This document shows, one piece after another, positions 46,479 through 54,264 of a stretch of DNA of 64,000 nucleotides (within the stretch, counting starts at the first letter, position 1; each line of letters starts with the position of its first letter). The notes under the pieces were generated by a model. That model was given only the letters and a program-made list of their open reading frames with translations. It ran no database searches and was not told the origin of the DNA. The stretch is from Abyssibacter profundi (GTDB taxonomy: Bacteria > Pseudomonadota > Gammaproteobacteria > Nevskiales > OUC007), in assembly GCF_003151135.1 (NCBI RefSeq), contig NZ_QEQK01000007.1:1-64000 (forward strand). Direction: 5' to 3'. Both the position numbers and the translations under genes were made by a program.

Positions 46479-46593
46479 GAGCGCTTTCCCCGGCGCTCTC
46501 CGCCTCCACTCCCTGGGCGGAACAAGCAATCGGCTCCCCAGCCGATACTGCTTCCCCGGCGCGGTCGTCCCCGGACCCGCCGGGGATTTTTTT
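46479..46593 (+). ncRNA. Candidate small RNA with three C-loop hairpins and a terminator (polA-engB locus)
   Basis: About 115 nt in the 285-bp polA/engB spacer. Predicted stems: GAGCGC/GCGCTC (46479-46498), TCCGCC/GGCGGA (46499-46521), ATCGGCT/AGCCGAT (46529-46546), then a terminator TCCCCGG/CCGGGGA followed by seven T (46568-46593). The first three loops expose TTTCCCC, CTCCCT and CCCC, which could pair with purine-rich Shine-Dalgarno sites. From memory the same position holds Spot 42 in enterics and the sigma-22-dependent ErsA in Pseudomonas; the promoter type here suits an ErsA-like stress RNA. The start is inferred, not measured. The part before it (46336-46445) shows only one weak hairpin. 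Confidence 0.65.
46568..46593 (+). terminator. Rho-independent terminator of the candidate sRNA
   Basis: Perfect 7-bp stem TCCCCGG / CCGGGGA, 5-base loop, then TTTTTTT. It also stops any polA read-through before the opposing engB gene. Confidence 0.9.
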
Positions 46594-46620
46594 GTCTGCG
46601 ATCCGGCGCTTGAGCAGCCG

Positions 46621-47241
46621 CTACACGCTTTGCGGTAGCAGCAAATCGATCACCGCGCGCTGAGCGGCATCCAGCCCCGTTCCCGTGCGGGCCGACACCA
46701 ACTCCACGGTCGCCGCCCCTTCGATGGCCCGGATGACCTGCTGCTTGGCTGCACCCGCGGCCCCCTTCGATAGCTTGTCCGCCTTATTCAACAGAATGAT
46801 GCATGGCAACGGCCGTGCGGCACACCATTGCAGCATCTGGATGTCGGTCTCCGTCAGCGGACGTCGCGCATCCATGATGATCACCAGCCCGACCAGGCTG
46901 TCGCGCCCCTGTAAATAGCCCTCGATCATGCGGTGCCAGTCACGGCGCAGCGAGGGTGGCGCCTTGGCAAACCCATAGCCCGGCAGATCAACCAGGCGCG
47001 CCTCGTCGCGCAGCGTGAAGAAATTGAGCAACTGGGTCCGACCCGGCGTCTTGCTGGTCCGTGCCAGCGACTTTTGCCGGGTTAGCCGGTTGATGACACT
47101 GGACTTGCCGGCATTCGACCGCCCGGCAAAGGCAACCTCGGGGCGATCTGGCGGCGGAGTCTGCCGCAAGGCGGCCGCCGAACACTCGAATTGGGCGCTG
47201 GCGAGCAGCCGCTGGGCGAACGCTGTTCTGTCGTCGTTCAT
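46621..47241 (-). CDS. engB: Ribosome biogenesis GTP-binding protein EngB (YihA/YsxC)
   Basis: 206 residues. A small essential GTPase for large-subunit assembly. G motifs: G1 AGRSNAGKSSVI, G2 region KTPGRTQLLNFF, G3 DLPGYGFA, G4 LNKADK and G5-like VSAR. The order polA / sRNA / engB (opposed) / cytochrome c4 / dsbA repeats the arrangement remembered from Pseudomonas. It is divergent from the cytochrome c4 gene across 80 bp. Confidence 0.96.
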   Translation of the reverse strand: MNDDRTAFAQRLLASAQFECSAAALRQTPPPDRPEVAFAGRSNAGKSSVINRLTRQKSLARTSKTPGRTQLLNFFTLRDEARLVDLPGYGFAKAPPSLRRDWHRMIEGYLQGRDSLVGLVIIMDARRPLTETDIQMLQWCAARPLPCIILLNKADKLSKGAAGAAKQQVIRAIEGAATVELVSARTGTGLDAAQRAVIDLLLPQSV

Positions 47242-47321
47242 CGGTACGGTACAATAGGACGATTCCCATGATATGACTTTTCGGCGCGCTCAGTTCGCCG
47301 CCTGCTGGAGCCGATGAACCC

Positions 47322-47957
47322 ATGATCGACGTGTTGCGCACTTCTGCTGCCGCCCTGGCACTTGCCTTGGCCGGAACCGCCTTCGCGGCGGATGATCACC
47401 ACTCCCTCGCCCAGGGCGATGCCAAGGCGGGCGCCGACAAGGCCGCCACCTGCGTGGCCTGCCACGGACCCGACGGCAACAGCGTCAACCCGGAGTGGCC
47501 CAAAATCGCCGGCCAGTCCGCCCGCTATCTCGAAGGCTCGCTCGCGGCCTATAAGAGCGGTGACCGCAAGAACGCCTTGATGGCTGGTCAGGCCATGAAT
47601 CTGTCCGAACAGGACATGAAAGACCTGGCTGCACATTACGCTGCGCAGACCATGACGCCGGGCGCAGGATCTGAATCGTCGATCGAAGTGGCCGAGCCGC
47701 TATACCGCGGCGGCGACACCGAACGCGGCTTGCCGGCCTGTCTGGCCTGCCACGGCCCGGCGGGTGGCGGCAACGCAGCAGCAGGCTGGCCGGCAATTGG
47801 TGGGCAGCATGCAACCTACCTGGCCACCGCACTCAAGGCCTACCGCAGCGGGGAACGGAACGCCTCGGCCAGCGGTCAGATGATGACCGCCGTGGCGCAG
47901 GACCTGACGGACGCCGAGATCGAGGCGCTCGCTGGCTACATCGCCGGGCTCCAGTAA
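47322..47957 (+). CDS. Cytochrome c4, diheme (second copy)
   Basis: 211 residues with a signal peptide (cut after AFA). Two CxxCH sites, CVACHGPDGNS and CLACHGPAGGG, sit in homologous halves, each with an IxGQ(S/H)AxYLxxxLxAYxSG segment and a Met ligand (LMAGQAMNLS; QMMTAVAQDL). This is the conserved genomic copy, 18 bp upstream of dsbA, so the two probably form an operon. It carries electrons in the periplasm to terminal oxidases. Compared with the 18.7-kb copy it has a longer linker between halves. Confidence 0.93.
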   Translation: MIDVLRTSAAALALALAGTAFAADDHHSLAQGDAKAGADKAATCVACHGPDGNSVNPEWPKIAGQSARYLEGSLAAYKSGDRKNALMAGQAMNLSEQDMKDLAAHYAAQTMTPGAGSESSIEVAEPLYRGGDTERGLPACLACHGPAGGGNAAAGWPAIGGQHATYLATALKAYRSGERNASASGQMMTAVAQDLTDAEIEALAGYIAGLQ

Positions 47958-47975
47958 ACCCAATAGGCTGAGACC

Positions 47976-48620
47976 ATGCTCAAGCATCGCATCCGTGCGA
48001 GCGCTCTCGCGCTCGCAAGCTTCGCATTACTGCCCCTGGCCTGCAGCGCGCAGGACGGGCCGCTGCGCTACCAGGAAAACCAGCACTACAAACGCGTCAA
48101 TCAGGCTGAATCGGTCAGCGACGCGGGAACGGTGCAAGTGGCCGAAGTGTTCTGGTACGGCTGTAGCCATTGCTATCGCTTCGACCCCATCGTGCATAAA
48201 TGGGAAGCCGACATCCCGGCCGACGTCGAATTCGTGCGCATTCCCACCTCCCTGGGCCGCAAGCAGGCGCTGAATCACTCCCGCGCCTACTACACGGCGG
48301 AAGCCCTGGGCGTACTCGACAAGGTCCATCCGGCGCTGTTCAAGGCCATCCATCAGGATGGCAAATCGCTGTATTCAGTGGACCAGATTGCCGAGGTGTT
48401 CGAGGACCAGGGCGTCGACCGCAAGACCTTCGACAACACCTTCACCAGCTTTTCGGTTGAGAACAAGGTTCGGCGCGCCGAGAAACTGGTTCGCCAGTTT
48501 GGCGTCACCGGTGTTCCCGCCATCGTCGTCGATGGTGAATACATGACCAGCGCCCGTTATGCCGGCGGTTTCCAACAAATGCTGGATGTTGCCGACTTCC
48601 TGGTCGTCAAACAGCGCTAG
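47976..48620 (+). CDS. dsbA: Periplasmic thiol:disulfide oxidoreductase DsbA
   Basis: 214 residues with a signal peptide (cleavage near CSAQ). The active site is C63-S-H-C66 in VFWYGCSHCYRF; the more common DsbA dipeptide is Pro-His, so Ser at the first position may make the protein less oxidising. The cis-proline loop GVTGVPAIVVDGEY is normal. It introduces disulfides into secreted proteins and would serve c-type cytochromes, the secreted peptidase and LptD. It follows cytochrome c4 and ends in a terminator. Confidence 0.94.
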   Translation: MLKHRIRASALALASFALLPLACSAQDGPLRYQENQHYKRVNQAESVSDAGTVQVAEVFWYGCSHCYRFDPIVHKWEADIPADVEFVRIPTSLGRKQALNHSRAYYTAEALGVLDKVHPALFKAIHQDGKSLYSVDQIAEVFEDQGVDRKTFDNTFTSFSVENKVRRAEKLVRQFGVTGVPAIVVDGEYMTSARYAGGFQQMLDVADFLVVKQR

Positions 48621-48648
48621 CGAAAGACGCCAGCCCATGCCGGAATCG

Positions 48649-48675
48649 AAAAAGCCCGCTCGCTGCGGGCTTTTT
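48649..48675. terminator. Bidirectional terminator between dsbA and the L,D-transpeptidase gene
   Basis: 11-bp stem AAAAAGCCCGC / GCGGGCTTTTT with a 5-base loop, between converging genes. Confidence 0.88.
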
Positions 48676-48780
48676 CTTGTCTGGCCACCGAGTGGATGAC
48701 CGTGGCCGGGCGTTGGCGATGCAGCGCAGCGGCCCGGACGACAGACTGCGCCGCCTCACAAGGCGAGGCCGCGCGAGCGA

Positions 48781-49956
48781 CTAGCCAGCGGCCTCCTCGA
48801 CGATCTCCCAGCGACCTTCCGAGGTCAGCCGCCAGTACTGCGCCTTCGTCGCCTCACGTAGCAGGTCATCGCTGATGTAATGCTGGCGAAACCGCGCCAC
48901 GAACAGCAGCTCTTCGACGCCCGGATAACGGTAGAGCTCCAGGTCATTGATCTCGACCTGAACAAAACTGCGCGCCTGATTCACGCGCCGCTTATGGTCA
49001 ACAAACGCCGCGCGACTCATGCCATCTGCCGTGAAATCCTCGGCGTAGTGCGACAGGTAGGCGTCGGTATCCAGCGATTCCCAGTCACGCCGCCAGGTCA
49101 TGATTTGATTGCGCAGCGAGGCGGCCAACAGGTCAGAGTCGGACTCCCGCACCCACTGGACCGCGTCGACCAGCACCACCGGGGTCACGCCGGGCTCGAT
49201 GAATGGGCCCAAACCTTTGAAATCGATATTGGGCAAGGCCACACAGCCCTCGCTGGCCAGCGGGACTCGACTGTAGGTATCACTGGGCACGCCATGCACC
49301 CAAATGCCGTAACCCGTGCGCCCCAGCCGCCGATCCCAGGCGTTGGGGTAATTCACCGGATAGGCACCCGCCCCGTACAAATCGGGCAGCTTGGCACCAT
49401 CCAGATGTTCGGTCACATGGTAAATCCCCACGGGCGTCCGCCCATCGCCTTCCACCTGCTTGCCGATACCCCCCCGGCCGATGGAGGCGTAGTGGTCGCG
49501 CACCATGCGAAAACCTTCCGGCGTATTTTCGAGCACGTAGAGTCGCGATGCCGCAAGGTCCACCACCACGACATAGCGGTGACGTGGCGGCAGCGACAGC
49601 ACGGACTGGGGCACAAGCCCCTGAAGACCACGCCCGAGTCGGTGGGCCCAACGACGTTGCGCCTCGCTGCTGAGGCTGGCAATCGTCTGGCCGGCTGCGT
49701 CGGACAAGACCTGCGGCGGCCGCCCGGAACGAGCATCCAGCAGGCTGGCGTACAGGTACTGCGCCAGACGAAAGTCGGGCTGCTGGCGCGTCAGCAAGCT
49801 CAGATTGGCCAGCGCGGCATCGGCCCGGCCCGCATTGAGGTGATCCAGCGCCACCAGCAAATGCGCCTCGGGCGCCGTCGCCGGCATGAGCAGGCCCGGA
49901 TTAGCCCCGGCAGCCCCCGAAACCAGCAAACTCAGGGAAAAGAAAAACCGTTTCAC
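48781..49956 (-). CDS. L,D-transpeptidase (YkuD) with C-terminal NTF2-like domain
   Basis: 391 residues from a GTG that overlaps the upstream stop (GTGA) and opens a signal peptide (KRFFFSLSLLVSGAAGA). A helical repeat region (residues 30-110) leads into a YkuD domain beginning RYVVVVDLAASRLYVLE, with catalytic H in WVHGVPSDTY and Cys in ASEGCVAL. The last ~120 residues (WRRDWESLDTDAYLSHYAEDF...) form an NTF2/SnoaL-like domain, as in the Cds6-type extensions of L,D-transpeptidases. It should crosslink peptidoglycan or attach outer-membrane proteins. It is translationally coupled to a TPR protein with the same C-terminal domain. Confidence 0.9.
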   Translation of the reverse strand: MKRFFFSLSLLVSGAAGANPGLLMPATAPEAHLLVALDHLNAGRADAALANLSLLTRQQPDFRLAQYLYASLLDARSGRPPQVLSDAAGQTIASLSSEAQRRWAHRLGRGLQGLVPQSVLSLPPRHRYVVVVDLAASRLYVLENTPEGFRMVRDHYASIGRGGIGKQVEGDGRTPVGIYHVTEHLDGAKLPDLYGAGAYPVNYPNAWDRRLGRTGYGIWVHGVPSDTYSRVPLASEGCVALPNIDFKGLGPFIEPGVTPVVLVDAVQWVRESDSDLLAASLRNQIMTWRRDWESLDTDAYLSHYAEDFTADGMSRAAFVDHKRRVNQARSFVQVEINDLELYRYPGVEELLFVARFRQHYISDDLLREATKAQYWRLTSEGRWEIVEEAAG

Positions 49957-50957
49957 AGCTCGGCAACAACAGCCTCGCGGTAGATTTTCCACTCACCGTT
50001 CGCGGGCCGCATGATCAGGCGCTTGCGCACCCGGTCACTATAGCTATCCGACTCGTAGATCTGGATGAAGGTGACGCTGGCCTCCTCAGCACTCACGACC
50101 TCGACACTGGGCTCGACCAGACGCACCTTGATGCTGTCCGGCGCCGAGACACGGGCCCGGCGCACACGGGCCCATTGCGCGCGTGTGCTGCCGTCTTCCG
50201 GGTCGAACTCGGGATGATAGGCATCGAGATAACCATCCACATTCTGGTTCGACCAGGCACTGGCCCAGCCAAACAAGGTGCGTGTGACCCCATCTGAAAT
50301 CGCGTTATCGGCGGCCGCGACCGGCGCAGGCTCGGGCGTTTGCACCGGCGTGGGCGTGGTTACGGGCGTGGGGGCCGGCGTCGGCGCCGCCGTCTGCTCA
50401 ACCGCAGAGGGCACTTCAGCGGCCGCAACCTCGGTCGTCGGCGTAGTGCCTTCCATCTGGTTCAACAGATTCAGCTTCACGCGAATCGCGTCATTGTCGC
50501 GATCCAGCACCAACGCACGGTTATATGCCGCGGTCGCCAGCGCCGTGTACACGTCACCCAGGTTCTCGTGCGCGGTGGAATAGCTGGGGTGCGTGGACAG
50601 CGCCGCCTCGAGCGCATCGCGCGCCCGTTCGTAGTCCCCGCGCTGGGCGTACAGCACCGCCAGGTTGTTGTACGGCTCGGGCAACTGCGGAAAATCGCGG
50701 GTCAGATCGGCGAATACCTGGATGGCCTCATCCGTGCGCTGCATGCGCACCAACACCAGACCGCGGGAGAACCGGGCTTCGGCATCCTGCGGATTGGCCT
50801 TGAGGTGGCGATCAAGAATGCCAAGCGCCTGCGCATAGCGGCCTTCGTTAATCGCCTGTCGAGCGTCGGCCATATTGGCCGCAGCGGGGTACGAGAACAG
50901 CGTGCCGGCCGCCACCAGCAGACCCGCGAGCAGGTGTCGTTTACGTGTGGGGAACAT
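49953..50957 (-). CDS. TPR-repeat periplasmic protein with C-terminal NTF2-like (Cds6-type) domain
   Basis: 334 residues with a signal peptide (cut after AAA). About four tetratricopeptide units occupy residues 30-160 (NEGRYAQALGILDRHLKANPQD, DEAIQVFADLTRDFPQLPEPYNNLAVLY, YERARDALEAALSTHPSYSTAHENLG). A Pro/Thr/Val-rich linker follows, then an NTF2-like domain (WASAWSNQNVDGYLDAYHPEFDP...) ending at the stop shared with the L,D-transpeptidase start. It probably scaffolds the transpeptidase in the cell envelope. That is inferred from coupling and the shared domain. Confidence 0.82.
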   Translation of the reverse strand: MFPTRKRHLLAGLLVAAGTLFSYPAAANMADARQAINEGRYAQALGILDRHLKANPQDAEARFSRGLVLVRMQRTDEAIQVFADLTRDFPQLPEPYNNLAVLYAQRGDYERARDALEAALSTHPSYSTAHENLGDVYTALATAAYNRALVLDRDNDAIRVKLNLLNQMEGTTPTTEVAAAEVPSAVEQTAAPTPAPTPVTTPTPVQTPEPAPVAAADNAISDGVTRTLFGWASAWSNQNVDGYLDAYHPEFDPEDGSTRAQWARVRRARVSAPDSIKVRLVEPSVEVVSAEEASVTFIQIYESDSYSDRVRKRLIMRPANGEWKIYREAVVAEL

Positions 50958-51101
50958 GCCGAAAAACCTTCAGAGGAAGAGGCGAAAACCCTGGAATGCT
51001 GAAATGATAACAACAAGCTCATTGGTTGAGCAGGTCGCCGGGCCTACAATGCGGGTTATTGCAACCAATGCAGCGACCATTCGCCATACGGGGAGTACGG
51101 G

Positions 51102-51713
51102 GTGCAGAGACTGTCTTTTCTGATTGAAGCAGGTGGGCCGGTGATTCTGGTGCTCATCCTGCTCTCCGTGCTGTCGCTGACGATCGCGCTGGTCAAGATC
51201 TGGCAGTTTGTGCGCCTGCGCGTGGGCGATCAGCAATTCGTGACGCCCGCCATCAACCTCTGGATGCGCGGCCGCCACGACGAGGCCATCGCCATGGTTG
51301 ACGGCCACCCCAGTCCGATTGCCCGCGTCATCGAATGCGCCATGAGTTCACATGGCCGCAGCCAGGACGCGCGCGCAGCGGAGGTTGCGCGTGTGGCATC
51401 CGAAGAGCTGGAAGGCCTGCGCGCGTTCCTGCGCCCGCTGGAGGTGGTTGCCTATCTCAGTCCGTTATTGGGCCTGCTCGGCACGGTGATCGGCATGATC
51501 CGCGCGTTTCGCGAACTCGAACAAGCCGGCGCGCGGATTGACCCCTCGTTGTTGTCCGGTGGCATCTGGGAGGCATTGCTGACGACAGCGGCCGGCCTGA
51601 TCGTCGCCATACCCGCGGTCATCTTGCTGCAGTGGTTCGACCGGCGGATCGAGCGGATCAGCCATCGTATGCGCGATGCAGCCACGCGGTTGCTCTATGC
51701 GCCCGAGGCCTGA
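51102..51713 (+). CDS. exbB: ExbB/TolQ/MotA-family proton channel subunit
   Basis: 203 residues from GTG with GGGGAG upstream. Three transmembrane helices: residues about 10-35, the conserved VVAYLSPLLGLLGTVIGMIRAF, and ALLTTAAGLIVAIPAVILLQWF. Together with an ExbD subunit it converts the proton gradient into motion of TonB. Its last 17 bp overlap the TonB-like gene. No exbD is present between or after them, unusual for an energising complex. Clients would include the TonB receptor at 30 kb. Confidence 0.9.
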   Translation: MQRLSFLIEAGGPVILVLILLSVLSLTIALVKIWQFVRLRVGDQQFVTPAINLWMRGRHDEAIAMVDGHPSPIARVIECAMSSHGRSQDARAAEVARVASEELEGLRAFLRPLEVVAYLSPLLGLLGTVIGMIRAFRELEQAGARIDPSLLSGGIWEALLTTAAGLIVAIPAVILLQWFDRRIERISHRMRDAATRLLYAPEA

Positions 51714-52482
51714 CCAGCTCCTCACCCTGACGCACTGGCTGGTCGCAGCTGGGATAGCCGGCGCCGCGCATCTGGCGGTATTCCTGCCCACGGCGGGCAA
51801 CTCGTTGGTTGACCACGTGGAGCCACAGGACGCCGGGGTGACGCTGGACCTGCGGGTCGCCGCGCCAGCAACCCCGGCCGCCCCGCCCGCCAAGCGCCCC
51901 CCGCAAGAGGCCAGACCCACGTTGCCCGCGACGGCCGCACACCGCCCCCAGCGGCTCAGCCGCCCATCGGCCACATCGGCCACATCGGCCACATCGGCCA
52001 CATCGGCCACATCGGCCACATCGGCCACATCGGCCACATCGGCCACATCGGCCACATCGGCCACATCGGCCACATCGGCCACATCGGCCACATCGGCCAC
52101 ATCGGCCACATCGGCGGCATCGGCGGCATCGGCGGCATCGGCGGCATCGGCGGCATCGGCGGCATCGGCGGCATCGGCGGCCGGCCGCCGGACGCAGGAC
52201 GACTACTTCACGATTTTGCAGCAGTGGCTGGCGCAGTTCCGGACTTATCCTGACGCTGCGAAGCACCAGGGCTGGGAAGGCGTGGTGGAACTGAGCTTTT
52301 CCATCGACAGCAGGGGCAGCATTCGCGGAGCCACCATGACCCGCTCATCGGGTGTTGCTTTACTCGACAATGCCGCGTTCGAGTTGCTCGATCGGGCCTC
52401 GCCCTTACCCCCGCCCCCCGCGGACGAGGCGCCATTGCGCGTGACCGTGCCGGTCGCCTATCGCCTGGGCGTGCCTGAATAG
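51697..52482 (+). CDS. tonB: TonB-like energy transducer with a Ser-Ala-Thr repeat linker
   Basis: 261 residues from an ATG inside the exbB end. A short cytosolic start and a transmembrane helix (LTLTHWLVAAGIAGAAHLAVF) are followed by a Pro/Ala linker. Then come 16 copies of S-A-T and 8 copies of S-A-A (residues 91-162). The TonB C-terminal domain contains the YP..A..QGWEGVVELSFSID..G signature and ends in VTVPVAYRLG. TonB linkers are normally Pro-Glu/Pro-Lys rich and rigid; this one is uncharged and small. Start alternatives a few codons upstream are possible. Confidence 0.85.
   Translation: MRPRPDQLLTLTHWLVAAGIAGAAHLAVFLPTAGNSLVDHVEPQDAGVTLDLRVAAPATPAAPPAKRPPQEARPTLPATAAHRPQRLSRPSATSATSATSATSATSATSATSATSATSATSATSATSATSATSATSATSAASAASAASAASAASAASAASAAGRRTQDDYFTILQQWLAQFRTYPDAAKHQGWEGVVELSFSIDSRGSIRGATMTRSSGVALLDNAAFELLDRASPLPPPPADEAPLRVTVPVAYRLGVPE
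51967..52182 (+). repeat. 9-bp tandem repeat array (24 units) in the tonB linker
   Basis: Sixteen units of TCGGCCACA are followed by eight units of TCGGCGGCA (the last ends GCC), with no visible substitution inside either block. Unit length is three codons, so gain or loss keeps the frame. Homogeneity within each block implies recent slippage or unequal exchange. The repeat also opens long spurious reading frames on both strands. Confidence 0.97.
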
Positions 52483-52493
52483 GGGCACCTGCT

Positions 52494-53405
52494 TCAATAA
52501 ATGGGCGCAGCGCCCTCCGGACGCTTTTTGAACCGCCGATGCATCCAGAAGTACTGCTCCGGGCATCGCCGAATAGCGGTTTCCAGCGACGCGGTGATGC
52601 GTTGCGTATCCGCCAGCACATCTTCGCCAGGAAAGTCAGCCAGCGGCGGCTCGAAGATTATCCGGTACCGATGGCCGGGCAGACGCTCGGGATAAAACGG
52701 AACCACCTGGGCGCGGCCCATTTCCGCAAGCCTTGACGTCGCGGTCAGCGTCAGCGTCGGCACCCCGAAGAAGGGCACAAACGCGCTGTTGCGGTGGCTC
52801 AGAGTCTGGTCCGGCCCGTACCAGACCGCGCCGCCCCGGCGCAGCGTCTTGACGAGCGCCCTGAGATCACGTCGCGGCACGGAGGGCCGACAGGACCGCG
52901 CTTCCCGTGCCCGGGTCGTGACGACATCCCAGAACAGGTTGTCCAGCGGACGGTACATGGCGTGAAAGGGGCGCTGCATCGCCACGAATCGTGCGGCCAG
53001 TTCCAGGGTCGTGAAATGCCCGGTCAACAGAATGACACCACCCTGCTCCAGCGCACGATCCAGGTGGTCCAGACCAATAACCTCGCCCCGCGATGCCAGC
53101 TTGCGGTCGGACCCCCACCAGGCCAGCGAGGCCTCGACCAGCCCCCGCCCCATTGCCTGAAAATGCGCCCTGGCCATGTCGGCGCGCGCATCGGCAGCCA
53201 TATCCGGAAAGCATACGCGCAAGTTGGTCTCGACCACATGTCGCCGAGAGGCTGACAGCCACCGGAACAGGTCACCGATGCGCGTGCCAATCCACATCAG
53301 CACCGGATAGGGCAGCAAGAGGCACAGGCGTAACAGGCCGTAGATCAACCAGTCGACCCAGTACCGGGGGTGCGCCGGCGCGGAGCGATTAGCAAGCCGC
53401 TTCAT
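52494..53405 (-). CDS. lpxL: Lipid A acyltransferase, LpxL/HtrB family
   Basis: 303 residues. It adds a secondary acyl chain to lipid A at the inner membrane. One N-terminal hydrophobic segment precedes the HX4(D/E) catalytic motif GHFTTLELA. Later motifs are MYRPLDN, RRDLRALVKTLRRGGAVWYGPDQ, FVPFFGVPT and the terminal PEQYFWMHRRFKKRPEG. All fit LpxL/LpxM/LpxP; which acyl chain and position cannot be told. It is divergent from kdkA, placing three LPS genes together. Confidence 0.93.
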   Translation of the reverse strand: MKRLANRSAPAHPRYWVDWLIYGLLRLCLLLPYPVLMWIGTRIGDLFRWLSASRRHVVETNLRVCFPDMAADARADMARAHFQAMGRGLVEASLAWWGSDRKLASRGEVIGLDHLDRALEQGGVILLTGHFTTLELAARFVAMQRPFHAMYRPLDNLFWDVVTTRAREARSCRPSVPRRDLRALVKTLRRGGAVWYGPDQTLSHRNSAFVPFFGVPTLTLTATSRLAEMGRAQVVPFYPERLPGHRYRIIFEPPLADFPGEDVLADTQRITASLETAIRRCPEQYFWMHRRFKKRPEGAAPIY

Positions 53406-53535
53406 CGCGCCACCCGCCGGGGCTGACTGGGGCTAGGCCGGGGATTCGCGCACAATGCGCAGCTGTCAAATCAGCGTCGCCGACTCCAGCGCATGGGGAG
53501 GCAACGCCCCCACGAACCTGTTCACGGGACGACGC

Positions 53536-54264
53536 ATGTCGGTCACGATTCGCGAAGCACGCTTCCAAGATCATCACCACCACATTTTATATGACCCAGC
53601 CTTGCTGCCCGAACCGTCGGCCGCCTGCTTCGACCCCGATGATTGGCTGCAGCAAGCGGCCTGCACACCGGTGGGCGCTGGCCGCGGTACGGCGTGGTTC
53701 GTCGGCCCGCAGCCCCATGCATGGGTGTTGCGACGCTATCGCCGTGGCGGGTTGCCCGGCAAGCTCATTCGTGATCACTACTGGCATAGCAGTCTGGCGC
53801 TGAGCCGCCCCTGGCGAGAGTTCCGAATTTCTGCACGGCTGTACGCACTGGGCCTGCCCGTCCCTCGCCCCGTCGCCGCATGCCTGACGCGGCATGGACT
53901 CACCGATACCGGCGCGCTGATCACCTGCCGAATACCCGATGCCCAGAGCCTGGGCGAACGCATGCTGGCAGGCGGGCTCACACCGAGCGACTGGCAGGCC
54001 GTCGGTCAGACCATCGCGCGCCTGCATCGCGAGCAAGTCTGGCATGCGGATTTGAATGTTCATAACCTGCTCTGCGATCCGCAGGACATCTGGCACATCA
54101 TTGATCTGGACCGCGCGCGATTTCGTCGCGGCCACTTCTGGAGAGCCGGCAATCTGCAACGGCTCAGACGCTCGGTCGACAAGCTCCGCAAGCAGGCGCC
54201 TGATGCCGGCTTCACCGAGAACGACTGGGCCGCGCTCATCCACGGCCACACGGAGGCACTGTGA
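53536..54264 (+). CDS. kdkA: 3-deoxy-D-manno-octulosonic acid (Kdo) kinase
   Basis: 242 residues. A kinase-like fold with catalytic loop WHADLNVHNLLCD (HxDxNxxN) and a metal-binding Asp in IIDLDRARF. Ahead lies a lysine-poor nucleotide region with VLRRYRRGGLPGKLIRDHYW, typical of KdkA. It phosphorylates the 4-position of the single Kdo on lipid A. Its stop overlaps the waaA start (GTGA). From family knowledge, KdkA goes with a mono-Kdo inner core. Confidence 0.9.
   Translation: MSVTIREARFQDHHHHILYDPALLPEPSAACFDPDDWLQQAACTPVGAGRGTAWFVGPQPHAWVLRRYRRGGLPGKLIRDHYWHSSLALSRPWREFRISARLYALGLPVPRPVAACLTRHGLTDTGALITCRIPDAQSLGERMLAGGLTPSDWQAVGQTIARLHREQVWHADLNVHNLLCDPQDIWHIIDLDRARFRRGHFWRAGNLQRLRRSVDKLRKQAPDAGFTENDWAALIHGHTEAL

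Noticed and set aside
46479-46593. Calling the RNA Spot 42 or ErsA outright
   Set aside because: Only locus, promoter type and overall plan match from memory; I could not align the sequences, so it is left as an unnamed candidate.
46444-46638. Small reading frame of 64 codons in the polA-engB spacer
   Set aside because: No ribosome-binding site or conserved motif. It starts inside the promoter -35 box and runs through the terminator and into engB; the structured-RNA reading explains the region better.
51967-52182. CRISPR-like array
   Set aside because: Units are 9 bp, contiguous, without spacers and in frame within tonB.
51465-52266. Antisense repeat proteins (Ala-Asp-Val and Arg-Cys-Gly type) over the tonB repeat
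   Set aside because: Any 9-bp repeat without stops opens frames on both strands. Only the TonB frame has a transmembrane start and a known C-terminal domain.
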